A DNA stretch of 64,000 bases from Ohtaekwangia sp966211525. GTDB taxonomy: Bacteria > Bacteroidota > Bacteroidia > Cytophagales > Cyclobacteriaceae. The stretch spans positions 1-64,000 of the forward strand of contig CBIHOZ010000014.1 in NCBI GenBank assembly GCA_966211525.1, written 5' to 3'. This document shows positions 25,034-33,530 of the stretch, piece after piece. The position numbers and the translations under genes were made by a program. Numbering within the stretch: the stretch's first letter is position 1; each line of letters begins with the position of its first letter. The notes below the pieces were generated by a model, which made no database searches, was not told where the DNA came from, and saw only the letters and a list, made by a program, of their open reading frames with translations.

Positions 25034-25942
25034 ATGCAAGTTCATAGTATATCTGCGCATCCTTTCGTCAGCATTATTCTCCCAACCTATAACCGCGCCC
25101 ATCTGGTGGCCGAGACAATCGGAAGCATTTTAAATCAAACCTATTTACATTGGGAGTTAATAATTGTAGATGATGGCTCAGATGATGAAACAGAAAATCT
25201 GATAGGAAAAATTATAGATAATCGCATACGGTATATTAAGCTGAAACGAACAGGACAACTAGGTGCTGTGCGAAATGCCGGTTTAGCGAAAGCCACAGGT
25301 GAGCTGATAGCATTTGCAGATTCAGACGACTTGTGGCGACCCGATAAGCTCACGTTTCAAGTGAAACTTTTGGAAGAAAAACCGCAGGCAGAATTCACAA
25401 TTTCTGACGGTGAAGTTTTCGGTGAGACGAATGCGACATTACGGCAGCGTGAAAGCATTTTCGAAGGTTCACTGGTGTGGCCAATTCTGGAAGAGAAACG
25501 TTTTGTGTTTTATACACCTTCCTGGCTTTTCAGACGCAGTGCCCTTGACAAGATAGGGATGATCGATGAGACCTTGAGCGGAGGCTCAGAGTTCGAGTTC
25601 TTTTTGCGAATGAGTGCTGCATGCCGTGGTATATTTACCAGTGAGCGACTCGTTAGAATAAGACGACACGCAGGAAACCTGACGGCAGATCCAGCTGTGG
25701 GTATAAATCGCTTTGCAAACATGATGAAATTTGTGACACGTTTGCGCGACACAAATCACTTGACTGCGCATCAATACAGGTCGCTCATGAGCAACTATCA
25801 TTATAAAATAGCATTGTTCTATAGCGGTTGTAAAGACTATAAACGGAGCACCTCTAATTTTTTAAGTTGCATTAAATTTACGCCCCTTCACTGGAAAGCC
25901 TGGGTCCGACTAGTATCGACAGCTTTCAGGCCCTATATTTAG
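25034..25942 (+). CDS. family 2 glycosyltransferase
   Basis: 302-residue GT-A enzyme: VSIILPTYNRAHLVAETIGSILNQTY (12-37), IIVDDGSDDETE (about 43-54), the DxD-containing IAFADSDDLWRPDKL (about 93-107), then an acceptor region GSEFEFFLRMSAACRG. The C-terminus is basic and lacks membrane helices. It sits 9 bp after the ABC gene and 3 bp before the next transferase gene, in the same operon. Confidence 0.92.
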   Translation: MQVHSISAHPFVSIILPTYNRAHLVAETIGSILNQTYLHWELIIVDDGSDDETENLIGKIIDNRIRYIKLKRTGQLGAVRNAGLAKATGELIAFADSDDLWRPDKLTFQVKLLEEKPQAEFTISDGEVFGETNATLRQRESIFEGSLVWPILEEKRFVFYTPSWLFRRSALDKIGMIDETLSGGSEFEFFLRMSAACRGIFTSERLVRIRRHAGNLTADPAVGINRFANMMKFVTRLRDTNHLTAHQYRSLMSNYHYKIALFYSGCKDYKRSTSNFLSCIKFTPLHWKAWVRLVSTAFRPYI

Positions 25943-25945
25943 GGG

Positions 25946-26974
25946 ATGCTTCAAGGAAAAAGTATCCTACTCATCGCGCCTTATTATCATGGCTACCAGC
26001 ATGTTTTGAAGCGTGCATTGGAAAGCCTGGGTGCTTCGGTGGTGTTGCTCGAGAACAAAGCTTTTAAGTACGATCCGCTGAACAGAGGCACCCAGTGGTT
26101 TGAAGCTTGGTTTTGCAAAAAGCGTAGGTATATACATAGCCAGATTTATCCTATCACCAATAAGAAGTTTGACGCCTGTTTGCTTATAAACCTGTTCTCT
26201 TTTCATCCCACGATCATTGAAAATCTAAGAAAAGCGAATCCGTCCATCAAATGCATCTTATATATATGGGATAACATACGGGGCTATCAGTGGCAACCAT
26301 TCTTTAAGTATTTTGATGATATCGTTACGTTTGATCCGGCAGAGGCAAAAGAACATGCTATAAGGTATCTTCCGAATTTTTATCCAGCCATTTCTGCGCA
26401 AATTGAAAAGAACAAATTCGATCTTCACTTTGTAGGTTCGCTTCAGGCACACCGATTAATAATCCTGGAGCGCATAGAAGCTATATATAGGGATGAAAGA
26501 AAAAGCTTTTTCTTTTATCTGTACGTTCCGCCAACCTATAACCGTTTCAGAAATAACCGGCTTGTTTATACCATGAGCAACCTGTTCCCAAGTAAATTTA
26601 AAGGCTATAAACGCCAGTATAACATTCAGAAAGGACGTATAGAACACACGTTGATCCATCGTGATCCAATGGATCTTGACGCAACTATACAAACTATGGC
26701 TCAATCATACTGTGTTATCGATCTTCCTTATCCATTTCAAACAGGAAGTACACATCGTGTTGTGCAGGCTCTCGCACTTGGCAAAAAAGTGCTCACTACA
26801 AACCAGTCGGTTATATACGATTCATTTTACCACCCCGACTGGATAAAGGTTATTACAGAATCAGTTCGTGAGATAGATTGGAACTGGGTATATAGTAAAC
26901 ATAATCATCCTCCTGATCTAAGCTCGCTCCGAGTTGACAACTGGCTGTTACAAGTGTTTTCTTCCCTCCGCTAG
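25946..26974 (+). CDS. CgeB-like glycosyltransferase
   Basis: 342 residues. The sequence layout (N-terminal LLIAPYYHGYQHVLKRALESLGASVVLLE, then CILYIWDNIRGYQW, DDIVTFDPAEAKEH, LHFVGSLQAHRLIILERI, and a C-terminal IDLPYPFQTGSTHRVVQALALGKKVLTTN) resembles the CgeB/DUF3880-type GT-B glycosyltransferases found in capsule and spore-coat loci. The GxTHR-x(n)-AL-x-GKKVLTTN segment would be the nucleotide-sugar-binding half. Last gene of the plus-strand run; its TAG stop is shared with the convergent gene in the CTAG at 26971-26974. Confidence 0.78.
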   Translation: MLQGKSILLIAPYYHGYQHVLKRALESLGASVVLLENKAFKYDPLNRGTQWFEAWFCKKRRYIHSQIYPITNKKFDACLLINLFSFHPTIIENLRKANPSIKCILYIWDNIRGYQWQPFFKYFDDIVTFDPAEAKEHAIRYLPNFYPAISAQIEKNKFDLHFVGSLQAHRLIILERIEAIYRDERKSFFFYLYVPPTYNRFRNNRLVYTMSNLFPSKFKGYKRQYNIQKGRIEHTLIHRDPMDLDATIQTMAQSYCVIDLPYPFQTGSTHRVVQALALGKKVLTTNQSVIYDSFYHPDWIKVITESVREIDWNWVYSKHNHPPDLSSLRVDNWLLQVFSSLR

Positions 26975-28071
26975 GTCACGTATATATTTATAGTTTGCTG
27001 AACAGTCCATTGGATATCATGTTGACGTGTCCAGTCGCGAGCTAATATTTTTGTTTGATCTATATAATCTTTGTCCAATAATTTTTCAATCACAACGCTT
27101 GCCAGCCCTTCGTAGTCTTTAACGGCTACCGTTGAACAGCATTGTGGCAGATCAAACATCAGCCCCACGGCAGTTCCAAATACGAGCAAACCGACACTCA
27201 TTGCTTCTGTCACTACTTCGCATTGTCCTTCTGAAAGTGATGTGTGAAGAAGTACATCTGCACGATGATAAAATTCCGGTAATTTTTCATAAGCCACCGG
27301 CTTTACAAGCGTTATATGGTCTTGTAGTTTAAGTGCCTCTGCCAAATCACGAATTTGCTTTTCCGAAGTGCCGGTTCCGATGATCGTAAGATGAGCATTG
27401 ATATTTTTTCGGATAATATCAAAAGCACGCAAGAGCGTGACCTGATCTTTTACCGGATGAAAATTACCTATGTGGAGGAACTGTACGGGATCTTGAAGCG
27501 GCTTATCGCGATACGTAAAGAGTTGTGTATTTATACCCCATGGAATTACAAGCGGCTGCGATTTGAGTCCATACCGTTTCAGATTTTCAGTGAGATACTG
27601 CGTGAGTACCGTTGGTGTTGTTGCGTGATCCAATGTCCAGATAACAAGCTTGCGTGAAAGACGACTTCTTAACTGCCCGTAGTTAATCTCTGGTAAAGCT
27701 ATAGCATCACCACCGAGTACGCTTACTATGCTTTTTACCTTGAATATTTTACCCAGTAGTACTGCCAGGAATCCCGAAGGTAAAATCCAAAAGCCATGGA
27801 TAGCCTCAAACTTTTTAACAAAATGTTCTTTCTTGAAAAGACGGTACAATAGAAAGCTTTTCAGAAAATTATTACGCAATGGTATACTGACGAGTTTGAA
27901 TCCTTCCGGGATATAGTCTTCGTTTACTTTGAATAACGAGAATACAACAATATCAAATTGCTTGGCAAGCTCTTTTACTTGCCTTTCTAACACGGGTACA
28001 CCCATATTATTCGGACCGGTTCCTATACCACCGGGTATTATAATGGCTATTCGTTTTTTTGATACACTCAT
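26971..28071 (-). CDS. family 4 glycosyltransferase
   Basis: 366-residue GT-B enzyme. N-terminal IIIPGGIGTGPNNMGVPVLERQV (glycine-rich acceptor side), central FLHIGNFHPVKDQVTLLRAF (start of the C-terminal Rossmann domain), and the E-x7-E retaining-enzyme motif within HTSLSEGQCEVVTEAMSVGLLVFGT. Unlike the cluster's other transferases it lies on the opposite strand, downstream of a second GT4 gene with which it overlaps by 4 nt (ATGA). Confidence 0.9.
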   Translation of the reverse strand: MSVSKKRIAIIIPGGIGTGPNNMGVPVLERQVKELAKQFDIVVFSLFKVNEDYIPEGFKLVSIPLRNNFLKSFLLYRLFKKEHFVKKFEAIHGFWILPSGFLAVLLGKIFKVKSIVSVLGGDAIALPEINYGQLRSRLSRKLVIWTLDHATTPTVLTQYLTENLKRYGLKSQPLVIPWGINTQLFTYRDKPLQDPVQFLHIGNFHPVKDQVTLLRAFDIIRKNINAHLTIIGTGTSEKQIRDLAEALKLQDHITLVKPVAYEKLPEFYHRADVLLHTSLSEGQCEVVTEAMSVGLLVFGTAVGLMFDLPQCCSTVAVKDYEGLASVVIEKLLDKDYIDQTKILARDWTRQHDIQWTVQQTINIYVT

Positions 28072-29159
28072 GTGAGTTGATTAATAACCGAAAGCATTTT
28101 ACTCGCTATAGCATCAAAGGAAAGATGCCGTTGATATTGCGCGATAACTCGCTTTTGTTCTTCTTCAATTTTGATCTGTGCACTTTTTAGCAACGCATCT
28201 TTCAGCGCGTCAGCATCACCAGCTTCAAAAAGAAAACCGACTTCTGCATGATTGGTCATCATACGAAAAGAGGGAATGTTAGATAATATAGGAATACATC
28301 CACACGACATCGCTTCGCATACTGCCGTGCCACTTCCTTCATAGTGTGAAGTAGAGATAACAAACGCGGCCTGGTTATACCATTGTAATAGCTCTGCGTG
28401 ATTTACATCCTCTATGAGTGTAATCCTAGGGGTAGCGCCCCCATCGTCAAGTAACTGCTTTGTTTCACGGAGAAGCATATCGCCTCTGAAAATCAGTAAC
28501 AGCCTTGCGTTCGGATTTGTCGCTATAAATTGCTGAAAGGCTTTTATCAGTGTAAAGGGATCTTTGTTGGCGTCAAGCCGGCCAACCCATATATAGGTGT
28601 GGGTATATTCGGGTGTTGCTTTTTGTATTTCTTCTATGCTATAAAATGTAGAAGACACTTCCATCACCTCATGAATTTTAGCTGCTTCTTTAATTTGTCT
28701 GGCGCGTATCCATGGAGCAGCCAGATCATGGGATGTAAAGAAATATGCATCAATATATCGGTCGGCTATTTTCTGTAAAAATCTTTTATAAAAGCGTAAC
28801 GGTTTTTCTGCATGATGCTGTACAACAATTTTAGTTTGTTTGGTTAACATCAAACGCAGCCACAGCAATTGCCACGGAAATACAAGACCATGAACCACCA
28901 CTACATCCGGCTGTAAGCATTTAACATACCGATTGATTCTGAAGGGAAATATACCTTCCCATCTTTGAAGATTCAGAAAGTGATATTCAACACCATGTCG
29001 CTGCAGAACACCTTCATGCGAAATGCAATGAACGCTTTTCACCACAGCCTGTTTCGTCATGCCGTCCAGTATTCCTGTAAAGAAACTCAGATGATTTAAC
29101 CATGCAATCGGATCATATTGCTCCTGGCAACGAGCGTATGACAGATGGATGATATTCAT
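28068..29159 (-). CDS. family 4 glycosyltransferase
   Basis: 363-residue GT-B enzyme. QPDVVVVHGLVFPWQLLW and VVQHHAEKPLRFYKRFLQ in the N-terminal half, YIWVGRLDANKDPFTLIKAFQQF at the domain boundary, and STSHYEGSGTAVCEAMSCGCIPILS with the E-x7-E motif. First gene of a two-gene minus-strand unit behind a weak TACTTTTA box at 29187-29194. With the next gene it probably adds two sugars to the same product as the plus-strand operon. Confidence 0.9.
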   Translation of the reverse strand: MNIIHLSYARCQEQYDPIAWLNHLSFFTGILDGMTKQAVVKSVHCISHEGVLQRHGVEYHFLNLQRWEGIFPFRINRYVKCLQPDVVVVHGLVFPWQLLWLRLMLTKQTKIVVQHHAEKPLRFYKRFLQKIADRYIDAYFFTSHDLAAPWIRARQIKEAAKIHEVMEVSSTFYSIEEIQKATPEYTHTYIWVGRLDANKDPFTLIKAFQQFIATNPNARLLLIFRGDMLLRETKQLLDDGGATPRITLIEDVNHAELLQWYNQAAFVISTSHYEGSGTAVCEAMSCGCIPILSNIPSFRMMTNHAEVGFLFEAGDADALKDALLKSAQIKIEEEQKRVIAQYQRHLSFDAIASKMLSVINQLT

Positions 29160-29186
29160 AAGAGGTGGTATATGTTACAGTTTCGC

Positions 29187-29194
29187 TAAAAGTA
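29187..29194 (-). promoter_or_regulatory. -7-like element TACTTTTA (minus)
   Basis: One mismatch to TAnnTTTG, 27 nt upstream of the first minus-strand GT4 gene. Confidence 0.4.
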
Positions 29195-29305
29195 GAAATC
29201 CTTTTCTGAAAACACGATAGTGCGTGATCGATTAATGTGTGGTCGATTAAAAAAATTACTTTTTAACCAAGGCATCCTTTCCAGAAGCTGTAACGTCCTG
29301 TATAC

Positions 29306-29354
29306 GGCTAGCCACGTGTTCGCGTGGATAAGCCAACATCAGGTGTTATCTTTA
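29306..29354 (+). promoter_or_regulatory. hairpin and -7 element before radical SAM C
   Basis: TATCTTTA (29347-29354) is one base off TAnnTTTG and ends 10 nt before ATG 29365. Just upstream, GGCT..CCACG / CGTGG..AGCC (29306-29334) forms a compact hairpin with a 6-nt loop. No cobalamin riboswitch core was recognised. The rest of the 205-bp spacer shows nothing else. Confidence 0.45.
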
Positions 29355-29364
29355 GTAAAAGTTT

Positions 29365-30876
29365 ATGAATAAAGTAATTCTGTTTAATCCCAGAAGTGCG
29401 CGGGCCAAGCATCGTATACCCAACTCTATATTGCAGGTTGGTGCTTCTATCCAGGGAAAGTATGAATACGTGTTTGTAGATGGAAATCTGGAAAAAGATC
29501 CGTGGACAAAAATTTCGAATTACCTTAAAACAGGTGAGTTTAAATTTTTTGGAAGCACAGTAATGCCAGGTCCTCAATTAAGCCAGGCTATACCCTATAG
29601 CAAAAAGATTCGTCAGCTTTTTCCGGATGTTATTACCATATGGGGCGGATACTTTGCGGCAAATCAGTATAGATCTGTTTTACAATCTGACTTTGTTGAC
29701 TTTGTTATTAATGGCCCGGGTGACGAAGCATTCCCACAGTTGCTGGATGCATTGACAAATAATCAATCCTACGAATCCATTCAAAACCTGATCTATAAAA
29801 AGAATGGTAACATTATTAAAACGCGACAAGCTCCATTACTTGACCAGGACACGCTGCCACAGTTTCCCTATGAACGGTTAAACTCTTTTTACCCGGTGAG
29901 AAATTATCTGGGTAAAACATTTTTAGGCAAACGCACTGCATCCTATCACTCCAGTTTCGGTTGTCCCTTTACATGTTCATTCTGTGCCGTGGTGCCAATC
30001 TATAATGCGCGTTGGAAAGGTAAATCTGCACAGCTTATATATAATGATATAAAGTATCTGAAAGATGTGCATGGTGCGGATGCTGTGGAATTTCATGATA
30101 ATAACTTTTTTGTAAACGAGAAAAGAACGGTTGAATTTTCAAAGCTTATAAAAAATGAAAATATAGCGTGGTGGGGAGAAGGACGAATTGACACGATTGA
30201 TAAATATAGTGATGAATCCCTTGCTATCATGCGTGAAGCAGGTTGCCGCATGATCTTCCTCGGAGCGGAAACCAGTAATGACGATCTGCTGAAGAAAATG
30301 GATAAGGGCGGAACGCAATCTACTGAACAAATGAAACAGTTCGCTGCACGCTTGAAGAAATTCGATATCATTCCGGAATATTCATTTGTACTGGGCTTCC
30401 CTGCGGAAACACCCGAAAAGGTAATGGCGCAGATCGATCAGGACATACGGTATATCAAAGAGATCAAAGCTATAAATCCCAATACAGAGATTATCATATA
30501 TGTATATAGTCCTGTACCGACCGAAGGTTCGGAAATGTATGAGCAAGTGAAGAAGTCGGGCTTTAGTTTCCCGGAGCGTCTGGAAGACTGGCTTAACCCC
30601 GAGTGGCAAAATTTCGATTTGCGAAAAAATCCACTTACACCATGGCTCACGCCTCGCATGATTAATAAGATACTTGGTTTTGAAACGGTGTTGAATGCGC
30701 AGTACCCGACCGTATCAGATTTTAAACTCACCGGTTTGCAGCGAAATGTAATGCGTGCACTCTCAGGTATACGCTATCGCTTGAACTTTTTTGACTTCCC
30801 GTATGAATTGAAAGCACTTCAAAAATACTGGTTGCATTACCGTCAGCCAGAGATAGAAGGATTCTTAATGGAGTGA
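29365..30876 (+). CDS. B12-binding-type radical SAM protein C
   Basis: 503 residues, same broad class as A and B but more distant. N-terminal FNPRSARAKHRIPNSILQVGASI..., TIWGGYFAANQYRSVLQSDFVDFVINGPGDEAFPQLLDAL corresponds to the cobalamin domain; the radical SAM core has FGCPFTCSFCAVVP (CxxxCxxC, about 195-208), FHDNNFF and FLGAETSND. An extended C-terminal region of about 130 residues (from TEGSEMYEQ) is unlike A and B. Substrate unknown. Followed after 4 bp by a second methyltransferase gene. Confidence 0.87.
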   Translation: MNKVILFNPRSARAKHRIPNSILQVGASIQGKYEYVFVDGNLEKDPWTKISNYLKTGEFKFFGSTVMPGPQLSQAIPYSKKIRQLFPDVITIWGGYFAANQYRSVLQSDFVDFVINGPGDEAFPQLLDALTNNQSYESIQNLIYKKNGNIIKTRQAPLLDQDTLPQFPYERLNSFYPVRNYLGKTFLGKRTASYHSSFGCPFTCSFCAVVPIYNARWKGKSAQLIYNDIKYLKDVHGADAVEFHDNNFFVNEKRTVEFSKLIKNENIAWWGEGRIDTIDKYSDESLAIMREAGCRMIFLGAETSNDDLLKKMDKGGTQSTEQMKQFAARLKKFDIIPEYSFVLGFPAETPEKVMAQIDQDIRYIKEIKAINPNTEIIIYVYSPVPTEGSEMYEQVKKSGFSFPERLEDWLNPEWQNFDLRKNPLTPWLTPRMINKILGFETVLNAQYPTVSDFKLTGLQRNVMRALSGIRYRLNFFDFPYELKALQKYWLHYRQPEIEGFLME

Positions 30877-30880
30877 TGCT

Positions 30881-31549
30881 GTGAATACACGAAAAAAAAT
30901 TTTGAACCTCCTGCATCCTGTACTCAAGCCACTATCGCAGTGGTATTTGTCGCGCACACGCAATTATCGTTATCAAGACATTCGTCTCAAGATATACCCG
31001 GGGGTTTTTCATCCGGGACTATTCTTCAGTACCAAAGTAGTGCTCAATTACCTGGCGTCACAAAGTATAAAAGGTAGTACTGTGTTGGAGCTGGGTGCCG
31101 GCAGCGGACTGATCGCTATATATTGTGCAAAGCAGGCAGCGCGCGTTACGGCAAGTGACGTAAATCCGGTTGCGTTAAAAAACATCAGGGCGAATGCCGA
31201 TGCCAATCAGGTTAATGTTGAAGTTATAGCTTCCGATCTGTTCGACAATCTGAATCCTTCGTCCTTTAACTGGATTATTATAAATCCTCCTTACTATCCC
31301 AAGAATGTAAAGAAGGATAGTGAACTCGCCTGGTATTGCGGAAAGAACTTTGAATATTTTGAAAGGCTATTTACACAGTTGAAATCTGCTTTGCTGGACC
31401 ATCAGAAAATAATCATGGTGCTCTCGGAAGATTGTAACATTGCCAGGATAAAAGCTATAGCATCTTCACAGAATATAGCATTGAAAAATATATATCAACA
31501 ACAACTGGCTGGCGAACGGAACTATATATTCCAGTTGATTAATGAATAA
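30881..31549 (+). CDS. class I methyltransferase with NPPY motif
   Basis: 222 residues: motif I VLELGAGSGLIAIYCAK (about 68-84), ASDVNPVALKNIRANA (about 91-106) and INPPYYP (about 131-137). The NPPY motif marks N-methyltransferases of the HemK/RsmC type, which methylate glutamine or nucleobases, so an amide or amino nitrogen of the cluster's product is one possible target; a stand-alone role in RNA or protein methylation is another. GTG start at 30881, 4 bp after the radical SAM C stop. Its 3' end overlaps the convergent lipoprotein gene by 11 nt. Confidence 0.83.
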   Translation: MNTRKKILNLLHPVLKPLSQWYLSRTRNYRYQDIRLKIYPGVFHPGLFFSTKVVLNYLASQSIKGSTVLELGAGSGLIAIYCAKQAARVTASDVNPVALKNIRANADANQVNVEVIASDLFDNLNPSSFNWIIINPPYYPKNVKKDSELAWYCGKNFEYFERLFTQLKSALLDHQKIIMVLSEDCNIARIKAIASSQNIALKNIYQQQLAGERNYIFQLINE

Positions 31550-32696
31550 AGTCGGGTTCGTATACGGAAACATCCCGGGCTTCGTCAGGTACACGGATTG
31601 GTTCAAAGGGTGCCAGTGCTTCAACCTGGCTGCGGAAATATAGTTCATCACCGAGAAGTGCAAACTCACCATGAGCATGTGTAGAAATACCTTGCAGTTT
31701 TTTCTTCGTTTCTTCCAATGTCAATCCCCATTCTGCTGCAAGCCGCTCGGCAGAAGGTTCTGTAAAAGACAAGTATAGCAACTCCGCCTTTGTGTGAAGA
31801 TGCTGTTTCGTAAAGTCTATGTCGGATGAGAGAGTAGCTCTATAGTCTTCAATAAGCTTGGTGAACTGATTAATTTTAGCTTTGAATTCAGCAGTAGAGT
31901 AATACCCTATCAAAGTATGGTTGTCATTGTACGGTGGTTGCAGACTTGTTTCATGACACCACAGGCACTTGGCTGGTTTACCTGCGGCTGTTAATGCAGG
32001 CGAGGCTGCTGCTTTCAAATTTCCATTACTGTCATATAACCCTATGCGCAGTTGACCACTCGCCATTAAGTCGATGGTTTCGAATTCTTCTCCATCAAAC
32101 GTTCCTGCTTCTATAGAGCCATTCCCCTCCACGGCAACAAAGGCAATTTGTAAAGCGTGACTTGCTGAACTCACCTCAATAAGCCTGTTGCCAAACGCAA
32201 TGGTAGATTTGAGTATTGCAGCTTTCTTCTGATCAAATGAATACAAACTGCGGAACGATGTATACTTTTCAGGCACACCCGTAATGGCAAAATAATGATG
32301 TGTGCTGTTTAGTGTAAGCATCACAAATCTTCCCAGGTCAATGCCGTTAAGTAATCTATATTCGTCTGAATTTTTTAGCGCTGGTATGATTTTCTGCAGC
32401 GCAGCTTGTGCGTTTGTGTTGAAGCCCGTCTTTGTAAAATCAACTGCGAAGTGCGTGTCGCTTTGCCATTCAATAGCTTGCTCCATGGAGCCAGTCGGAA
32501 GCTCGGCCCCGAGAAAAGAAAGACTCCATGCCAGTCCGGTTACTATATCTTCCCTGGTTTCATCCGGATATGCCTTCACCCACCGAAGAGTAATTTTTAG
32601 ATCATCGGTTGGTTGCGGTTCGAGGTCGTTGTAGGTACAGGAGTTCCACAGGATAAATATAGCTATGGATACCGTGAGCAGTTTGAACAACTTCAT
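31539..32696 (-). CDS. CxxCH-containing lipoprotein
   Basis: About 385 residues. The N-terminus KLFKLLTVSIAIFILWNSC is a lipoprotein signal (Cys20). A single CLWCHE motif (CxxCH, about residue 252) is the covalent haem-binding signature of c-type cytochromes, preceded by ALTAAGKPAK and followed by TSLQPPYNDN. The rest is unrelated to known cytochromes that I recognise. Last gene of an operon with apbE and a ZIP transporter. Start: ATG 32696; an upstream in-frame start would add MLSSCNIAC, which is unlikely. The start codon lies within a hairpin (32691-32716). Confidence 0.75.
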   Translation of the reverse strand: MKLFKLLTVSIAIFILWNSCTYNDLEPQPTDDLKITLRWVKAYPDETREDIVTGLAWSLSFLGAELPTGSMEQAIEWQSDTHFAVDFTKTGFNTNAQAALQKIIPALKNSDEYRLLNGIDLGRFVMLTLNSTHHYFAITGVPEKYTSFRSLYSFDQKKAAILKSTIAFGNRLIEVSSASHALQIAFVAVEGNGSIEAGTFDGEEFETIDLMASGQLRIGLYDSNGNLKAAASPALTAAGKPAKCLWCHETSLQPPYNDNHTLIGYYSTAEFKAKINQFTKLIEDYRATLSSDIDFTKQHLHTKAELLYLSFTEPSAERLAAEWGLTLEETKKKLQGISTHAHGEFALLGDELYFRSQVEALAPFEPIRVPDEARDVSVYEPDFIH

Positions 32697-32716
32697 GCAT
32701 GCAATATTGCATGAAG
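32691..32716 (-). promoter_or_regulatory. hairpin covering start codon of lipoprotein
   Basis: Perfect 9-bp arms CTTCATGCA (32691-32699) and TGCATGAAG (32708-32716) enclose an 8-nt loop; the centre is also a palindrome (TGCAATATTGCA, 32700-32711). The ATG of the lipoprotein (32694-32696) is in the arm, so the mRNA could hide its start. Confidence 0.5.
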
Positions 32717-32740
32717 ATAGCAACTTTCAGGAATATATAC

Positions 32741-33517
32741 CTATATAATATACTCCACCCCTACTGCTACAAGCGCTCCAAACACGGCCACCGCCATTTT
32801 TTTTGCATTAAAGCGATGATCCGGACTGCTTTCAAAAACTATTGTGGTAGATATATGTAAAAAGTTTCCGCAGACAAGAGCATACAGAAGGATCAGTCCT
32901 TCTTCGGTAAGGATCTCAGCATTGGCGAGCGAGCTGCTGATGAGCAATCCAAACGGGGCTGCCAATGAAAAACCAATGAGATACGGCAGTGCTTTGTGTT
33001 TTGATCCTAACTGAAAAGACAGTACAGTCATTAAGGCGAAAGCAGCGGGCGCGCGGTGAAGTGCTATACCGAGAAGAATTGCGTTTATATCATAATGTGG
33101 TCCCATGTGTGCAGGTTCTGCCAGCATGCCGCCTTCCAGGAAGGCGTGAATACAAAGCGCTACCAATAACACAATGGCTGATATAGACTTTTGTGTTTGA
33201 TCGTGTGAGTGATAGTGATGATGATCGTGCGTGTGATGTTCGTGTTTGTGAATATGTCCGTGTTCGATACCTGACGTAAAATACTCGAGTAGTTGTTGCA
33301 GGAAGAAGCCTCCCAATACAAATAGTCCGATCCACTCGGTTGCTATAGGTTGATGGTACAGCTCCGGTAAAATGTGAATAACGGTTATTCCAAACAGGTA
33401 AGCACCGGCAAACACCAAAAGCAATTTAAACGTGGTTGGTTTACTTTTGGGAACCAGGTATATAAACAGACCGGATAACAGCGGTGTGAGAAATAGTACA
33501 AGTAATTTTAGCGTCAT
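32741..33517 (-). CDS. ZIP family metal transporter
   Basis: 258-residue inner-membrane protein with about eight helices. A His-rich cytoplasmic loop (about 84-108, GIEHGHIHKHEHHTHDHHHYHSHD) lies between helices III and IV. Helix IV contains HAFLEGG (usual HSxxEG metal site) and helix V LHRAPAAFAL, where the usual Glu of HKxPE is replaced by Ala. ZIP proteins take up Zn, Fe or other divalent metals; the altered helix V may change specificity. Gene sits 13 bp after apbE and 44 bp before the CxxCH lipoprotein. Confidence 0.9.
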   Translation of the reverse strand: MTLKLLVLFLTPLLSGLFIYLVPKSKPTTFKLLLVFAGAYLFGITVIHILPELYHQPIATEWIGLFVLGGFFLQQLLEYFTSGIEHGHIHKHEHHTHDHHHYHSHDQTQKSISAIVLLVALCIHAFLEGGMLAEPAHMGPHYDINAILLGIALHRAPAAFALMTVLSFQLGSKHKALPYLIGFSLAAPFGLLISSSLANAEILTEEGLILLYALVCGNFLHISTTIVFESSPDHRFNAKKMAVAVFGALVAVGVEYII

Positions 33518-33530
33518 GGGGTTTCGTAGT

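Noticed and set aside
29306..29334. Possible cobalamin riboswitch before radical SAM C
   Set aside because: A short hairpin is present, but no B12-box-like sequence or multi-stem core was found and the element would lie upstream of the likely promoter.
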